A DNA stretch of 64,000 bases from Peptostreptococcus equinus (GTDB taxonomy: Bacteria > Bacillota > Clostridia > Peptostreptococcales > Peptostreptococcaceae), in assembly GCF_027125355.1 (NCBI RefSeq), contig NZ_CP114052.1, positions 1,798,001-1,862,000 on the forward strand, in the 5' to 3' direction. Below the pieces are notes generated by a model that was not told the origin of the DNA, did no database searches, and saw nothing but the letters and a program-made list of their open reading frames with translations. Positions 1 through 9,428 of the stretch are shown in pieces. The first letter of the stretch is position 1. Each line of letters starts with the position of its first letter. The position numbers and the translations under genes were made by a program.

Positions 1-439
1 TATACATTTCCTCTGTGCTAATATTATCATCAACACTCAATTCCACGATTGGTATATCTGCCTTAGGGAACATATGAACCATTACAGTCCAAATTCCATG
101 ATCTATACCCCACTCATTATTAATATTCAAATTCAACTTCTCATTATCTGCCAATCTTTTTGCCAATTCAGGTAAGCCTTCTACAGGATATTTAACTTGA
201 TATAATTCATCAGGAAATCCATACATATCATATATCTGCTTGGGATTTTTTTCAGAATTCACATATGAACCCTTTGTAAACCAATGAGCAGATATTGCTA
301 TAATTGCCTTTGGTTTTCCAAACTGGCTTACTATTTTATCACCTAATTCCTTAAATTTTCTTGTTACATTGCTATCTTCCAAAGCCATCATAGGACTACC
401 ATGACCTAAAAAAATTGTTGGCATCATATCATTTTTCAT
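1..439 (-). CDS. LigB/DODA-type extradiol dioxygenase, partial (N-terminal part)
   Basis: The gene runs off the left edge of the window; about 146 N-terminal residues are visible. The start is ATG at 437-439, preceded on the minus strand by GTGAGG. The translation has the hallmarks of the YgiD / 4,5-DOPA dioxygenase family: FLGHGSP near residues 10-16 (metal ligand His13), ISAHW near 49-53 (His52), then IYDMYGFPDELY and a WGIDHG segment. Family members are Zn/Fe enzymes that open catechol-type rings, but many bacterial homologues have no known substrate. The gene is downstream of, and in the same direction as, the ABC importer, separated from it by a hairpin. The family call is firm; the substrate is not. 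Confidence 0.85.
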   Translation of the reverse strand, partial: MKNDMMPTIFLGHGSPMMALEDSNVTRKFKELGDKIVSQFGKPKAIIAISAHWFTKGSYVNSEKNPKQIYDMYGFPDELYQVKYPVEGLPELAKRLADNEKLNLNINNEWGIDHGIWTVMVHMFPKADIPIVELSVDDNISTEEMY

Positions 440-474
440 AAAAGCCTCACTTTCATTTTATAAGATATTTTATA

Positions 475-509
475 AAATAAAAGATAAGTCAATCGCCTTA
501 TCCTTTATT
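475..509 (-). terminator. Probable rho-independent terminator after the OpuC-type operon
   Basis: GATAAG (483-488) and CTTATC (497-502) form a stem that can be extended by A-rich and T-rich arms. On the minus strand it is followed by TTTTATTTTAT. It lies between the ABC operon and the dioxygenase gene. Confidence 0.5.
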
Positions 510-539
510 TTAATTTCAATAGTGATTTAAATTTTATTT

Positions 540-1271
540 CTACAATAGCCCCATCTCTACCAAGTCTTTTACGAATGGTGTTGCTGGCCTTTCTTTTATA
601 TCTTCTGGAGTACCAAATTGTTGAGCTATTCCGTTATCCATAACCAAGACCTTAGTACCAAGTTTTAAGGCTTCCAAAATATCATGAGTTATCAAAACTA
701 TGGTGATACCAGTTTGTTTATGTATTTTTTTCATTTCTCTTTGTAACTGGTACCTAGTAATTGCATCTACTGCTCCAAATGGCTCATCCATAAGTAATAT
801 ATCAGGTGAAGATGCATAAGATCTAGCTATCCCTACTCTCTGTACCTGACCTCCCGATAATTCAGAAGGGTACCTTTTTCTAATATCTAATGGCAAATCT
901 ACCATCTCTAAATTTTTATTGACAATATCATTAATTTCTTCTTTTGACATTTTCAGGAGTTTTGGAACATATGAAATATTTTCTTCTACAGTCATATGAG
1001 GAAATAATACATTACCTTGAATTGCATATCCTATTTTCTTTCTTAGCTCTATGACATCAGTATCTTTAATATCTTGTCCATGAACCAAAACCCTTCCTTC
1101 ATCTGGGGTTACTAGCCCATTTATCATTTTCATTAAAGTAGTTTTTCCACTACCTGAACCACCAATTATTGTCAAGAATTCTCCTTTTCTAATTGATAAG
1201 TTAATATTATCTACAGCTTTTTTATCTTTATATATTTTGCTTACATTTTCATATTTAATCACTTCTGGCAT
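540..1271 (-). CDS. ABC transporter ATP-binding subunit, OpuCA/EgtUA type
   Basis: This is the ATPase of an importer for a quaternary amine or related solute. In the 243-residue protein Walker A is at 37-45 (GGSGSGKTT), the Q-loop Gln at 85, the LSGGQ signature at 138-142 and Walker B at 158-163 (ILLMDE). It belongs to the OpuC/ProV family but stops where the C-terminal CBS domains of osmosensing OpuCA proteins would begin, so it lacks the usual ionic-strength sensor. The start codon abuts the stop of the upstream permease/binding-protein gene, indicating one operon with translational coupling. The CBS-less ATPase beside a fused permease/binding protein is also the layout of the ergothioneine importer EgtU; the substrate cannot be settled here. 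Confidence 0.9.
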   Translation of the reverse strand: MPEVIKYENVSKIYKDKKAVDNINLSIRKGEFLTIIGGSGSGKTTLMKMINGLVTPDEGRVLVHGQDIKDTDVIELRKKIGYAIQGNVLFPHMTVEENISYVPKLLKMSKEEINDIVNKNLEMVDLPLDIRKRYPSELSGGQVQRVGIARSYASSPDILLMDEPFGAVDAITRYQLQREMKKIHKQTGITIVLITHDILEALKLGTKVLVMDNGIAQQFGTPEDIKERPATPFVKDLVEMGLL

Positions 1272-2810
1272 TTATTTTTTCACCTCCAATAAACCGGCTT
1301 CTTTTAGGAATTTTCTTGCCACATCACGAGGTTTTTTCTTATTAGTCTCTACATCATTATTCATTTGTGCCATCTTTTCCTCTGAAATTTTTCCTTCCAG
1401 CTTTTTCAACACTCTCTTTAATTCAGGGTGCTTTCTCAAAGTTTCATTTCTTATAAGGGTTCCTGCTTTATATGAGGGATAGAATTTTTTATCATCTTTT
1501 AGTACTACTATATTAGGATCTGTAAGCTGCCCGTCAGTTGTAAATACAGTCATTGCATCTATCTCTTTTTTCTTAATTGCCTCATATTTTAAACCATTAT
1601 CCATATCTTTTTCAGACTTAAACTTAAAATCATAGGCCTTACTAATAGCTTTAAATCCATCTTCTCTTTCAAAAAAGTCATATTCTGCACCAAATATAAA
1701 TTCTGAAGAATGTTTTGCAAGATCTGAATAAGTTTTTATTTTATATTTTTCAGCCAAATCTTTTCTAATAGCAATGGAATAAGAATTATTAAATCCATAC
1801 ATTCCTACCCAACTCATATCATATTTTTTATTATATTGACTTTGCAATTTATTGAACATTGATTCATCATAAGGATTTTCATTTTTCAATACTATCTGCC
1901 AAGCTGTTCCAGTATATTCTGTATACATATCAAAATCACCTTTTTCCATACCTGGATGAATATTTCCAGTTCCTCCACCTACACCTTGTGTAAGCTCAAC
2001 ATCTAAATCCGTGTTCTCTTGAACCAATAATGATAATATTTCACCCATTATATAACCTTCTGTAACAGGTTTAGATGCTATATGAACAGTATTAGTTTTT
2101 TTAGCATATGCAAAAATACCAAAAACAGCTAACAAAATACATACTATAGAAACAAAAACTATCTTTATTCTTTTACTAAATCTTCTATGCTTTATTAAAT
2201 ATTTCTCTACTAGGCCTAATAAAAAATCACATATTAAAGCTAAAAGAGCAACTAATATACTCCCTGCTAAAATCATAGTTGCACTATTAGTGGATATACC
2301 TCTATATATTGCAACACCTAATCCTCCCGCTCCAACAAATGAAGCTATACCTGCAAGTGCTATTGTCATAGTAACCATATTTCTAAGTCCTGACATAAGA
2401 ACTGGTATAGCCAAAGGTAATTTTATTTTGTACAAAATCTGACTTTTTGTACTTCCCATAGCTTCAGCTGCTTCTACTATTCCTGGATCGATATTTTTAA
2501 TTCCGGTATAGGTATTTCTAACCATCGGCAATAATCCATAAACCGTCAATGCTATGATAGCTGTAGTATCACCTATTCCTGTAAAAGAAATCAATACACC
2601 AAGTAATGCGATAGCAGGTATAGTATAAACAATATTCACTATGCCTAATACAAAACTTGCAAATCTATCATGTTCAGATATCAAGATACCTATAGCTATA
2701 CCCAATATTGATGCCATAAGTACCGATATTGCGGAAATTTTAAAGTGGTTTAAAAGCAAACCAGCAAAAAAATCCCATTGACTAGTTATCAAATCGATAA
2801 CTCCTAACAT
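1272..2810 (-). CDS. ABC transporter permease fused to substrate-binding protein, OpuF/EgtUBC type
   Basis: This 512-residue protein joins two importer parts. Residues about 1-215 form an OpuCB-like membrane domain with several hydrophobic helices and an EAA-type loop (GIVEAAEAMGSTKSQIL). A further membrane segment near 217-238 anchors a C-terminal OpuAC-like binding domain (about 245-512, from TNTVHIASKPVTEGYIMGEI), which would face outward. The family imports glycine betaine, choline, carnitine or ergothioneine. Start ATG at 2810 follows AGGAGGTG. It is first in a two-gene operon with its ATPase, and a promoter lies upstream. Transporter class is certain; the ligand is inferred only by family. 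Confidence 0.9.
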   Translation of the reverse strand: MLGVIDLITSQWDFFAGLLLNHFKISAISVLMASILGIAIGILISEHDRFASFVLGIVNIVYTIPAIALLGVLISFTGIGDTTAIIALTVYGLLPMVRNTYTGIKNIDPGIVEAAEAMGSTKSQILYKIKLPLAIPVLMSGLRNMVTMTIALAGIASFVGAGGLGVAIYRGISTNSATMILAGSILVALLALICDFLLGLVEKYLIKHRRFSKRIKIVFVSIVCILLAVFGIFAYAKKTNTVHIASKPVTEGYIMGEILSLLVQENTDLDVELTQGVGGGTGNIHPGMEKGDFDMYTEYTGTAWQIVLKNENPYDESMFNKLQSQYNKKYDMSWVGMYGFNNSYSIAIRKDLAEKYKIKTYSDLAKHSSEFIFGAEYDFFEREDGFKAISKAYDFKFKSEKDMDNGLKYEAIKKKEIDAMTVFTTDGQLTDPNIVVLKDDKKFYPSYKAGTLIRNETLRKHPELKRVLKKLEGKISEEKMAQMNNDVETNKKKPRDVARKFLKEAGLLEVKK

Positions 2811-2864
2811 AAAACACCTCCTGTTATTAAAAAACGAATATATCTATTCGCTATATTTATTATA

Positions 2865-2892
2865 ATTATAGTCTCTTTTGTTTTTTACCCAA
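2865..2892 (-). promoter_or_regulatory. Candidate sigma-A promoter of the ABC importer operon
   Basis: On the minus strand, TTGGGT (plus 2887-2892) and TATAAT (plus 2865-2870) are spaced by 16 nt, about 55 bases before the start codon at 2810. Confidence 0.5.
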
Positions 2893-3010
2893 TTCTAATA
2901 ATAATAAGTAAATAAATGTGTTAAAGCCCAATATTTATTATTTTATATATTTTTTATTTTCAGATTTAAACTTATTTTTTTGAAATTATTGAATTTTTAT
3001 AAAAAATATC

Positions 3011-3039
3011 TTGTATTGTATACAGAATAGTGTTAAAAT
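3011..3039 (+). promoter_or_regulatory. Promoter of the threonine operon
   Basis: TTGTAT (3011-3016) and TAAAAT (3034-3039) are 17 nt apart, with an extended -10 TG at 3031-3032. The leader to hom is only about 50 nt. No T-box, attenuator or leader peptide rich in Thr/Ile codons is seen. Confidence 0.6.
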
Positions 3040-3096
3040 ACTTTTTAAACATAGTTGAGCCTAGTGCTGCTTCTATAGAAGGAGGAGGAACAAATA

Positions 3097-4395
3097 GTGA
3101 AATCATTAAAAATAGGAATATTTGGTCTTGGAACTGTTGGTACAGGAACCATGGATATTCTAAATACGAACACCAAATTGATTGAAAAGCAAATAGGTCA
3201 GTCGTTGACCATCAAAAAGGTTTGTGTTAAGGATACCGGAAAAACCCGATCCATTGACACCGGAACAACGATAATGACCTCAAATATAAATGATATACTT
3301 GATGATCCAGAAATAGACATCATTGTAGAACTAATTGGTGGTATTGACATATCCAAATCGATTATAGAATCAGCATTTATACGAGGTAAACATGTAGTGA
3401 CAGCAAATAAAGATCTCGTTGCCCTCTATGGCAAAGAACTCACACAACTCGCTAAAAAAAATAATTGTCAATTCTTATTCGAAGCCGCAGTCGCAGGCGC
3501 AATACCTATATTACATTCTTTACAATTCTCACTAATGGCTAACCATATAAAAAAAATCGGAGGTATAGTCAATGGTTCTACAAATTACATTCTCACTAGA
3601 ATGGAAGTCGAAAAATTATCACTGGAACAAATAATAGAAGATGCCACAAAACTTGGATATCTTGAATCAGATCCAAGTGCAGACTTAGATGGTCTAGACG
3701 CAGCAAGAAAATGTGCAATACTTGCTAGCATCGGTTTTCATAATCTTGTCACTTATAATCAAGTATACTCATCAGGAATTTCAAATATCACACTAGAAGA
3801 CATAGAATATGCAAGAAAATTAGGATATAAAATTAAATTATTAGCTATTGCAGAAAACAACAAAGACTCAGTGGTTGCAAGAGTACATCCCGCACTACTC
3901 CCAATCACACATCCACTATCACACGTGAACTATGAATATAATGCCGTCTACGTGAATGGAGACAAATTGGGTTCTACAATGTTCTATGGAAGTGGAGCTG
4001 GTTCATTGCCTACAGGATCAGCAGTTGTAAACGATATAATACAAATAGCTAAAAATATAATAAACAATGGTAAATACGAATATGCCTACGATATCTGTGA
4101 AAATAAAAAAGTAATGGATATAAAAGATTTATCATTTCCTTATTATTTAAAACTACAAGCAAATCATGAAAAGGCCAGCACAAGTCATATCATTGATGTT
4201 TTAAGTAATAATAATATAATTTTAAATTCTATAGACAAGTATGAAAATAAAAAAAATGGACAAGTAATCAAAAAATATGTGATAACAACAGAAGAATGTA
4301 AAGAAAAAGACTTTGATTTAGCATTGAAAGATATAAAAAAATTAAATTTTGTAGAAAAAATAGAAAATATAATAAGAATTGAAAGGAATTTATAA
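3097..4395 (+). CDS. hom: Homoserine dehydrogenase
   Basis: It reduces aspartate semialdehyde to homoserine, the branch step to threonine and methionine. The 432-residue protein opens with a nucleotide-binding Rossmann motif ([11 protein letters not shown], about 8-18), has the VTANKDLVA segment around the active-site Lys (near residue 105), and a C-terminal ACT-like regulatory domain (about 350-432), as usual for monofunctional Gram-positive enzymes. The start is GTG at 3097, supported by GGAGGAGG at 3081-3088. It is first in hom-thrC-thrB; thrC starts 2 nt after its stop. End-product control through the ACT domain is likely from the family. Confidence 0.96.
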   Translation: MKSLKIGIFGLGTVGTGTMDILNTNTKLIEKQIGQSLTIKKVCVKDTGKTRSIDTGTTIMTSNINDILDDPEIDIIVELIGGIDISKSIIESAFIRGKHVVTANKDLVALYGKELTQLAKKNNCQFLFEAAVAGAIPILHSLQFSLMANHIKKIGGIVNGSTNYILTRMEVEKLSLEQIIEDATKLGYLESDPSADLDGLDAARKCAILASIGFHNLVTYNQVYSSGISNITLEDIEYARKLGYKIKLLAIAENNKDSVVARVHPALLPITHPLSHVNYEYNAVYVNGDKLGSTMFYGSGAGSLPTGSAVVNDIIQIAKNIINNGKYEYAYDICENKKVMDIKDLSFPYYLKLQANHEKASTSHIIDVLSNNNIILNSIDKYENKKNGQVIKKYVITTEECKEKDFDLALKDIKKLNFVEKIENIIRIERNL

Positions 4396-4396
4396 T

Positions 4397-5446
4397 ATGG
4401 CATGGCAAGGATTAATAAATAAATATAAAGATTATTTACCCATAAATGAAAACACTCCATTCGTATCACTATACGAAGGTAACACTCCACTAATAAGAAG
4501 TCTAAATCTCAGCAAAGATTTAGGAATAGACCTGTACTTTAAATATGAGGGGCTAAATCCTACAGGCTCATTCAAAGATAGGGGCATGGTTATGGCAGTA
4601 GCAAAAGCTTTAGAAGATAAGTCCTCTACAATAATGTGTGCCAGCACAGGAAATACATCAGCATCAGCAGCGGCATATGGTGCTAGGTTTGGATTAGATA
4701 CAATAGTTTTAATACCAGATGGATATATTGCAATGGGCAAACTAGCTCAAGCCCTACAATATGGTGCTAAAGTAGTCGCAATAAATGGAAATTTTGATAA
4801 AGCCTTAAATTTAGTAAGAGATATCACTGAAAAAAATCCAATCACTCTAGTAAATTCATTAAATCCATTTAGGATAGAAGGTCAGAAAACTTCTGCCTTT
4901 GAAATAGTTGACGCTTTGGGGGATGCTCCTGATTACTTGGGTATTCCAGTTGGAAATGCAGGTAATATCACAGCTTATTGGAAAGGTTTCAAAGAATATA
5001 AAGAAAATAATATATCATATAAACTTCCTAAAATGAAAGGCTATCAAGCACTAGGTGCTTCGCCAATAGTCAATGGTCATCCTTTTGAGAATCCAGAAAC
5101 GATTGCTACAGCAATAAGAATAGGTAATCCAGCATCATGGAAAAAAGCAGAAATTGCTAGAGATGAATCAGGCGGATCAATACAGGCTGTAAGCGATGAT
5201 GAGATATTACAGTCTTACAAGTTATTATCAAGCCAAGAAGGAATATTTGCTGAACCAGCATCAGCAGCGTCATTAGCAGGAATAATTAAATCTGTAAAAA
5301 ATGGGGAAATAGAAAAAAGATCAAGAGTTGTATGCGTACTAACTGGTAATGGTCTTAAAGATCCAGATACTTGTTTAAAATCCGCACAAAAACCTCAATC
5401 AATACCTGCAGATTTAAATAGCGTATTATCTTTGATAAGAAAGTAG
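4397..5446 (+). CDS. thrC: Threonine synthase
   Basis: This PLP enzyme converts O-phosphohomoserine to threonine and phosphate. It is 349 residues, typical of the short bacterial class. The PLP lysine is in PTGSFKDRG (Lys60), with the [13 protein letters not shown] phosphate/substrate loop after it. I chose ATG at 4397, 8 nt after AAAGGAA (4382-4388), over an in-frame TTG at 4379 that lies inside the end of hom. It is the middle gene of the operon; thrB follows after 10 nt. Confidence 0.97.
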   Translation: MAWQGLINKYKDYLPINENTPFVSLYEGNTPLIRSLNLSKDLGIDLYFKYEGLNPTGSFKDRGMVMAVAKALEDKSSTIMCASTGNTSASAAAYGARFGLDTIVLIPDGYIAMGKLAQALQYGAKVVAINGNFDKALNLVRDITEKNPITLVNSLNPFRIEGQKTSAFEIVDALGDAPDYLGIPVGNAGNITAYWKGFKEYKENNISYKLPKMKGYQALGASPIVNGHPFENPETIATAIRIGNPASWKKAEIARDESGGSIQAVSDDEILQSYKLLSSQEGIFAEPASAASLAGIIKSVKNGEIEKRSRVVCVLTGNGLKDPDTCLKSAQKPQSIPADLNSVLSLIRK

Positions 5447-5456
5447 AGGTAATTTT

Positions 5457-6359
5457 ATGTATAGAATTCATGTACCAGCAACTACAGCTAATCTCGGACC
5501 TGGCTTTGATTCTTTGGGTATGGCACTATCTCAGTATTCAATATTTGAAATTGAGGAAGCCGACCAAGTTGAAATCTTAATAGAAGGCCTAGAAGCCGAA
5601 AAATTATCTATAGAAAATAATTTAGTAATAAATTCTATGAATAGATTATTTGATTATATAGGAAAATATCCAAAGGGTTATAAACTAAAAACTATAAACC
5701 ACATACCTCTTGCAAGGGGTATGGGATCTAGTGCAGCAGCAATAATTGGAGGACTCTTATGTGCCAATGCCTTAATGGGCAATCCCCTTGATAGAAATGC
5801 AATACTAAAATTGGCAACAGAAATAGAGGGTCATCCAGATAATGTAGCTCCTGCTCTTTTTGGTCAATTAGCTGTATCCATGCAAAAAGAAAATAAAGAA
5901 ATTTTTTATAAACTTATAAAACCTTTTGATAAATTAAAATGTGTTCTATTTATACCAGAGTATGAAGTATCTACAGCAGATTCTAGAGGAGTTCTTCCAA
6001 AAGAAATGTCCATGTCAGATGCCGTACATAATTCTTCACATCTAGCTCTTATGGTAATGGGATTTATGTATGGTGATGAAGAATTAATAGGAAAAACAAT
6101 GGATGATAAAATACACGAACCTTATAGAAAACAGTTAATAAGAGAATTTGATAATTTCAAAAAAGCCGCTTTAGATTCGGGAGCATTTTCATTCTGTCTA
6201 AGTGGAGCAGGGTCTACAGTAATAGCTTTTGCAAATGAAAAAAACGCAGAAAAAGTTAGACAATCTCTTGATAGAGTTGCGAAAAACTATAATGTACAAG
6301 GTCAATCTATAATACTTGATCCATGCATCAATGGAGCAAGTTGCCAAGAAGTTCAATAG
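5457..6359 (+). CDS. thrB: Homoserine kinase
   Basis: It phosphorylates homoserine with ATP, giving the substrate of threonine synthase. The 300-residue protein is a GHMP-superfamily kinase: an N-terminal PATTANLGPGFDSLGMAL segment, the glycine-rich ATP loop LARGMGSSAAA near residues 86-97, and a C-terminal FCLSGAGSTVIAF motif. The start at 5457 is preceded by AGAGGT. It is last in the operon, followed by a strong terminator at 6372-6423. Confidence 0.97.
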   Translation: MYRIHVPATTANLGPGFDSLGMALSQYSIFEIEEADQVEILIEGLEAEKLSIENNLVINSMNRLFDYIGKYPKGYKLKTINHIPLARGMGSSAAAIIGGLLCANALMGNPLDRNAILKLATEIEGHPDNVAPALFGQLAVSMQKENKEIFYKLIKPFDKLKCVLFIPEYEVSTADSRGVLPKEMSMSDAVHNSSHLALMVMGFMYGDEELIGKTMDDKIHEPYRKQLIREFDNFKKAALDSGAFSFCLSGAGSTVIAFANEKNAEKVRQSLDRVAKNYNVQGQSIILDPCINGASCQEVQ

Positions 6360-6371
6360 CTATTATAAATT

Positions 6372-6423
6372 AAAGCTTCAATAACTGCAATATACATAAA
6401 TTGCAATTATTGAAGCTTTTTTT
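6372..6423 (+). terminator. Strong terminator of the threonine operon
   Basis: A long stem (AAAGCTTCAATAA pairing with TTATTGAAGCTTT, extended inward by TGCAAT/ATTGCA) ends in a T-run. It sits between the convergent thrB and DUF554 genes and may also act on the minus strand. Confidence 0.93.
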
Positions 6424-6475
6424 ATATCAATATATTTTTTTATATTATTATTCAACCGATCTTAAATATATACCT

Positions 6476-7159
6476 TTAAACTATTCCAAATAAGGCCAAT
6501 ATTATTGGAATAAAGATAGCCATTGCAATATTTGTAGCTCTAATTTTACTTTCCAAAGCTAAATTAAATCCAATTGCTATTATTATAATTCCCCCAACAC
6601 CACTTATATTACCGATAGCTGCTTCTTTCATAAAAGGACTCAATATACTAGCAAGCAATACAAATATCCCTTGATATAAAATAAGGGTAATAGATGAAAA
6701 TCCTACACCAATTCCCAAAGTAGCAGAAAAAACAATACTCACAATGAAATCTAGAACGGATTTAGCCATAAGTATATCTCCATTTCCGCTTAGGCCAACA
6801 TTTAAAGCTCCTACTACACCCATTCCTCCTGCACAAAAAAGTACGCTAGCTGTAACGAAACCTTCAGTTAATTTAGAATTGCTATTTTTTGTGAATCGTG
6901 ACTGTATTCTGGCTCCCAATCTATTTATTCTACCATCTATATTTAAAATTTCGCCTAATAATGTTCCAACACCTATTGCTACTATAATCAATATAGAATT
7001 TTTACCTTTCAACATCAATCCAATGCCTATATAAATACAGACTAGACCCATTGCTTTCATAAGTGCTTTATTTATTTCTTCTGGTATTCCTTTTTTTAAC
7101 AAAACTCCAATTATTGAACCAATCATTATTGCAAGTCCATTTAATAATACAAATTGCAT
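6476..7159 (-). CDS. DUF554 family membrane protein
   Basis: A 227-residue, very hydrophobic protein with about six to seven membrane helices and glycine-rich segments (GLAIMIGSIIGVLLKKGIP at the N-terminus; CAGGMGVVGALNVGLSG in the middle). This pattern matches the DUF554 (YdfK/YqgA) family of inner-membrane proteins, whose role is unknown. It stands alone between two terminators, convergent to the thr operon and separated from the OPT gene by a hairpin at 7248-7282. Confidence 0.85.
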   Translation of the reverse strand: MQFVLLNGLAIMIGSIIGVLLKKGIPEEINKALMKAMGLVCIYIGIGLMLKGKNSILIIVAIGVGTLLGEILNIDGRINRLGARIQSRFTKNSNSKLTEGFVTASVLFCAGGMGVVGALNVGLSGNGDILMAKSVLDFIVSIVFSATLGIGVGFSSITLILYQGIFVLLASILSPFMKEAAIGNISGVGGIIIIAIGFNLALESKIRATNIAMAIFIPIILALFGIV

Positions 7160-7247
7160 ATATTCACCTACCTATATTTTGATATGCTAATTATATCATC
7201 GGAAATATGATTTTGTACATATATTATTGATTTAAAATTATTTTAAT

Positions 7248-7282
7248 AAAAAAGTATCTCAATTAAATTGAGATACTTTTTT
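7248..7282 (-). terminator. Terminator after the OPT transporter gene
   Basis: A near-perfect inverted repeat (GTATCTCAATT / AATTGAGATAC) flanked by A6 and T6 works in either direction. It separates the OPT gene from the DUF554 gene on the minus strand. Confidence 0.9.
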
Positions 7283-7319
7283 ATTTATTATATTTATAAC
7301 TTTTTAAACTATAAATTTA

Positions 7320-9257
7320 TTACTTATTCAATATATTTTCGTGCTTTATCTTCGGTCCCATAATTGCCGCGATTGTCGCGATCACTAAAACAAGCAATAG
7401 TATAATAGCCATACCATTACCTGCTGCAAATCCCTTAGGACCTTCTCCATGAAGTACACCAGTTACCTGTAAGATTATTCCTATCAATCCTATTATTGAT
7501 CCACCTGCAACAAGACCTGATGATAAACTAATACCATTTGATACTCTAGCATCTCTTTCTTCATCAGTCTTAGCCATCTTCTTAACCAATACGCTGATTA
7601 ACGCACCTATTAAGATAATTGTTGTTGTTGATATTGGCAAATAAAAACCTATGGCAACTGTCATTATTGGCAAATCTAAGAAGAACATAACAAGCGCCAT
7701 TATAACACCTACTATTATCATTACCCATGGTAACTCACCTGATGTAATCCCAGAAGTAAGAGTTGCCATCAAGTTTGCCTGTGGTAAAGCAAATGGAGGA
7801 TTAGCTCCCTTTATCGCCAACTGGTCAGCTAATAGTATCATTACACCTACTACGACTACAACACCAATTATACCAGCTATAGCAAAATGTTTTTGCATTT
7901 CAGGTTTATTTCCACCAAGCACAAATGTAACTTTCTGTGATTGAGCATAACCACCTGCCATAGCTATAGCAACTACTATAAATGTAGCAAACATCAATAG
8001 TGATTTATTCCCTGCTAAATCAGTCCATCCTAAAGCCACGAATATTATTGTAGCAATAACTAAAGATGCTATAGTCATACCTGAAACTGGAAGATTTGAA
8101 GTACCTATTGTTCCAGTTAATCTACCTGCAACTATTACAAAAAGTGCAGATAATATAAATGCTACCAATATACCTACTATAGCCATTAATACGCTACCAG
8201 AAACTATAATTGCACCCACAAGACCAATTATTATTCCTCCTAATAATATTATCATCTGAAGTTTTGATCCTTCTTGACTTTCACCAGATTTTCTAGCTCC
8301 CATAGTCTGCTTTATTGATGAAATTATTACTGGAATTAGTTTAATGGCTCCTATAATACCACCGCAAAGCATCATACCTGCACCAATATACTTAACATAT
8401 GCACCAGAAATTGCATTTGCATCCATAGCAGAAATAGCCATAGATGGATCGTTCCATACCATGTGTCCTTGACCAGCCATATCTGCAAAATACCCAATTA
8501 GTGGTAATATACCAAAGTTAGATAACAACGAACCTGCAAACATCGCAAGTGATACATCAAGACCAACTATAAATCCTATACCTAATAATAGTGGATTCAC
8601 TTCTATTTGGAATTTGAACTTATAAAAAGATTCTCCCATTAAACTATACACACTATTACATATATTTAAAAATGAACCTGTTAAAACTGTTATAATACCA
8701 CTTATTCCAAATCCTATTCCCATGTACTTAACTGATTCACCAGCTCCTTCTGAAGCAACCAAAGTTTCAGATATCGCCATTGATTCTGGATAAGGAAGCT
8801 TACCATGTTCATCAATAATAAGATAGTTTAATACTAATGATGCAACACCTATACCAAATAGGACTCCTCCTATACCAATTATAATACCTTCAACAAAAGA
8901 AATTTTACTTCCTATCAGAATTACAGATGGTAAAACGAATATCATACCACTGGCTACTGATTCACCACCACTTGCCATACCTTGGACTAAATTCTTTCCA
9001 AGTAAACCTTTTTTGTTAGCAAATGCAGCTACGAAAGCAGAACCAATTATTGATCCTGGTATACCTGCTGCAACTGTTAAACCAGCCTTCATTCCTGAAT
9101 AAGCTGTAGATGCTGCAAAGACTATAGCTAATACAATACCAATTATCATAACAGCTGTATTTGAGCCTCTTCTTTTACTATCGTCTGTGATATATGGCAC
9201 GTAATCACTACCTTGTACGCCACCATAAGCATCTTTTGATAATTTTTTAGCACTCAT
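7320..9257 (-). CDS. OPT family oligopeptide transporter
   Basis: A 645-residue polytopic membrane protein of the OPT superfamily, secondary transporters for small peptides or metal-chelate compounds. Recognisable are the early GMKAGLTVAAGIPGSIIGSA helix, the GIGFGISGII and NPLLLGIGFIVGLDVS segments, the central SGAYVKYIGAGMMLCGG region and the late LSSGLVAGGSIIGL segment; roughly 14-16 helices are expected. A long soluble N-terminal tail (about residues 1-30, with a KRRGS stretch) precedes the first helix. It is monocistronic, with a good Shine-Dalgarno (GGAGGT) upstream and a terminator downstream. Substrate cannot be read from sequence. Confidence 0.93.
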   Translation of the reverse strand: MSAKKLSKDAYGGVQGSDYVPYITDDSKRRGSNTAVMIIGIVLAIVFAASTAYSGMKAGLTVAAGIPGSIIGSAFVAAFANKKGLLGKNLVQGMASGGESVASGMIFVLPSVILIGSKISFVEGIIIGIGGVLFGIGVASLVLNYLIIDEHGKLPYPESMAISETLVASEGAGESVKYMGIGFGISGIITVLTGSFLNICNSVYSLMGESFYKFKFQIEVNPLLLGIGFIVGLDVSLAMFAGSLLSNFGILPLIGYFADMAGQGHMVWNDPSMAISAMDANAISGAYVKYIGAGMMLCGGIIGAIKLIPVIISSIKQTMGARKSGESQEGSKLQMIILLGGIIIGLVGAIIVSGSVLMAIVGILVAFILSALFVIVAGRLTGTIGTSNLPVSGMTIASLVIATIIFVALGWTDLAGNKSLLMFATFIVVAIAMAGGYAQSQKVTFVLGGNKPEMQKHFAIAGIIGVVVVVGVMILLADQLAIKGANPPFALPQANLMATLTSGITSGELPWVMIIVGVIMALVMFFLDLPIMTVAIGFYLPISTTTIILIGALISVLVKKMAKTDEERDARVSNGISLSSGLVAGGSIIGLIGIILQVTGVLHGEGPKGFAAGNGMAIILLLVLVIATIAAIMGPKIKHENILNK

Positions 9258-9428
9258 TATTTTTACCTCCTAAATAATATATTCTCCTAAATTTATTATA
9301 ACATGTAAAATATTATTATTCTACAAATCACAAATTTTTACTTTAAATTATTAGATATTTTTTAGTTTTAGGTTTTATATATAGTCTAATTTTATAATTT
9401 AAATTAATATTAATTAAGTTTAGTAAAT

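Noticed and set aside
3040..3096. T-box or threonine attenuator before hom
   Set aside because: The leader is only about 50 bases, with no stem-loop and no leader peptide.
4379..4396. Upstream TTG start for thrC
   Set aside because: It lies within hom; ATG 4397 is correctly spaced from AAAGGAA.
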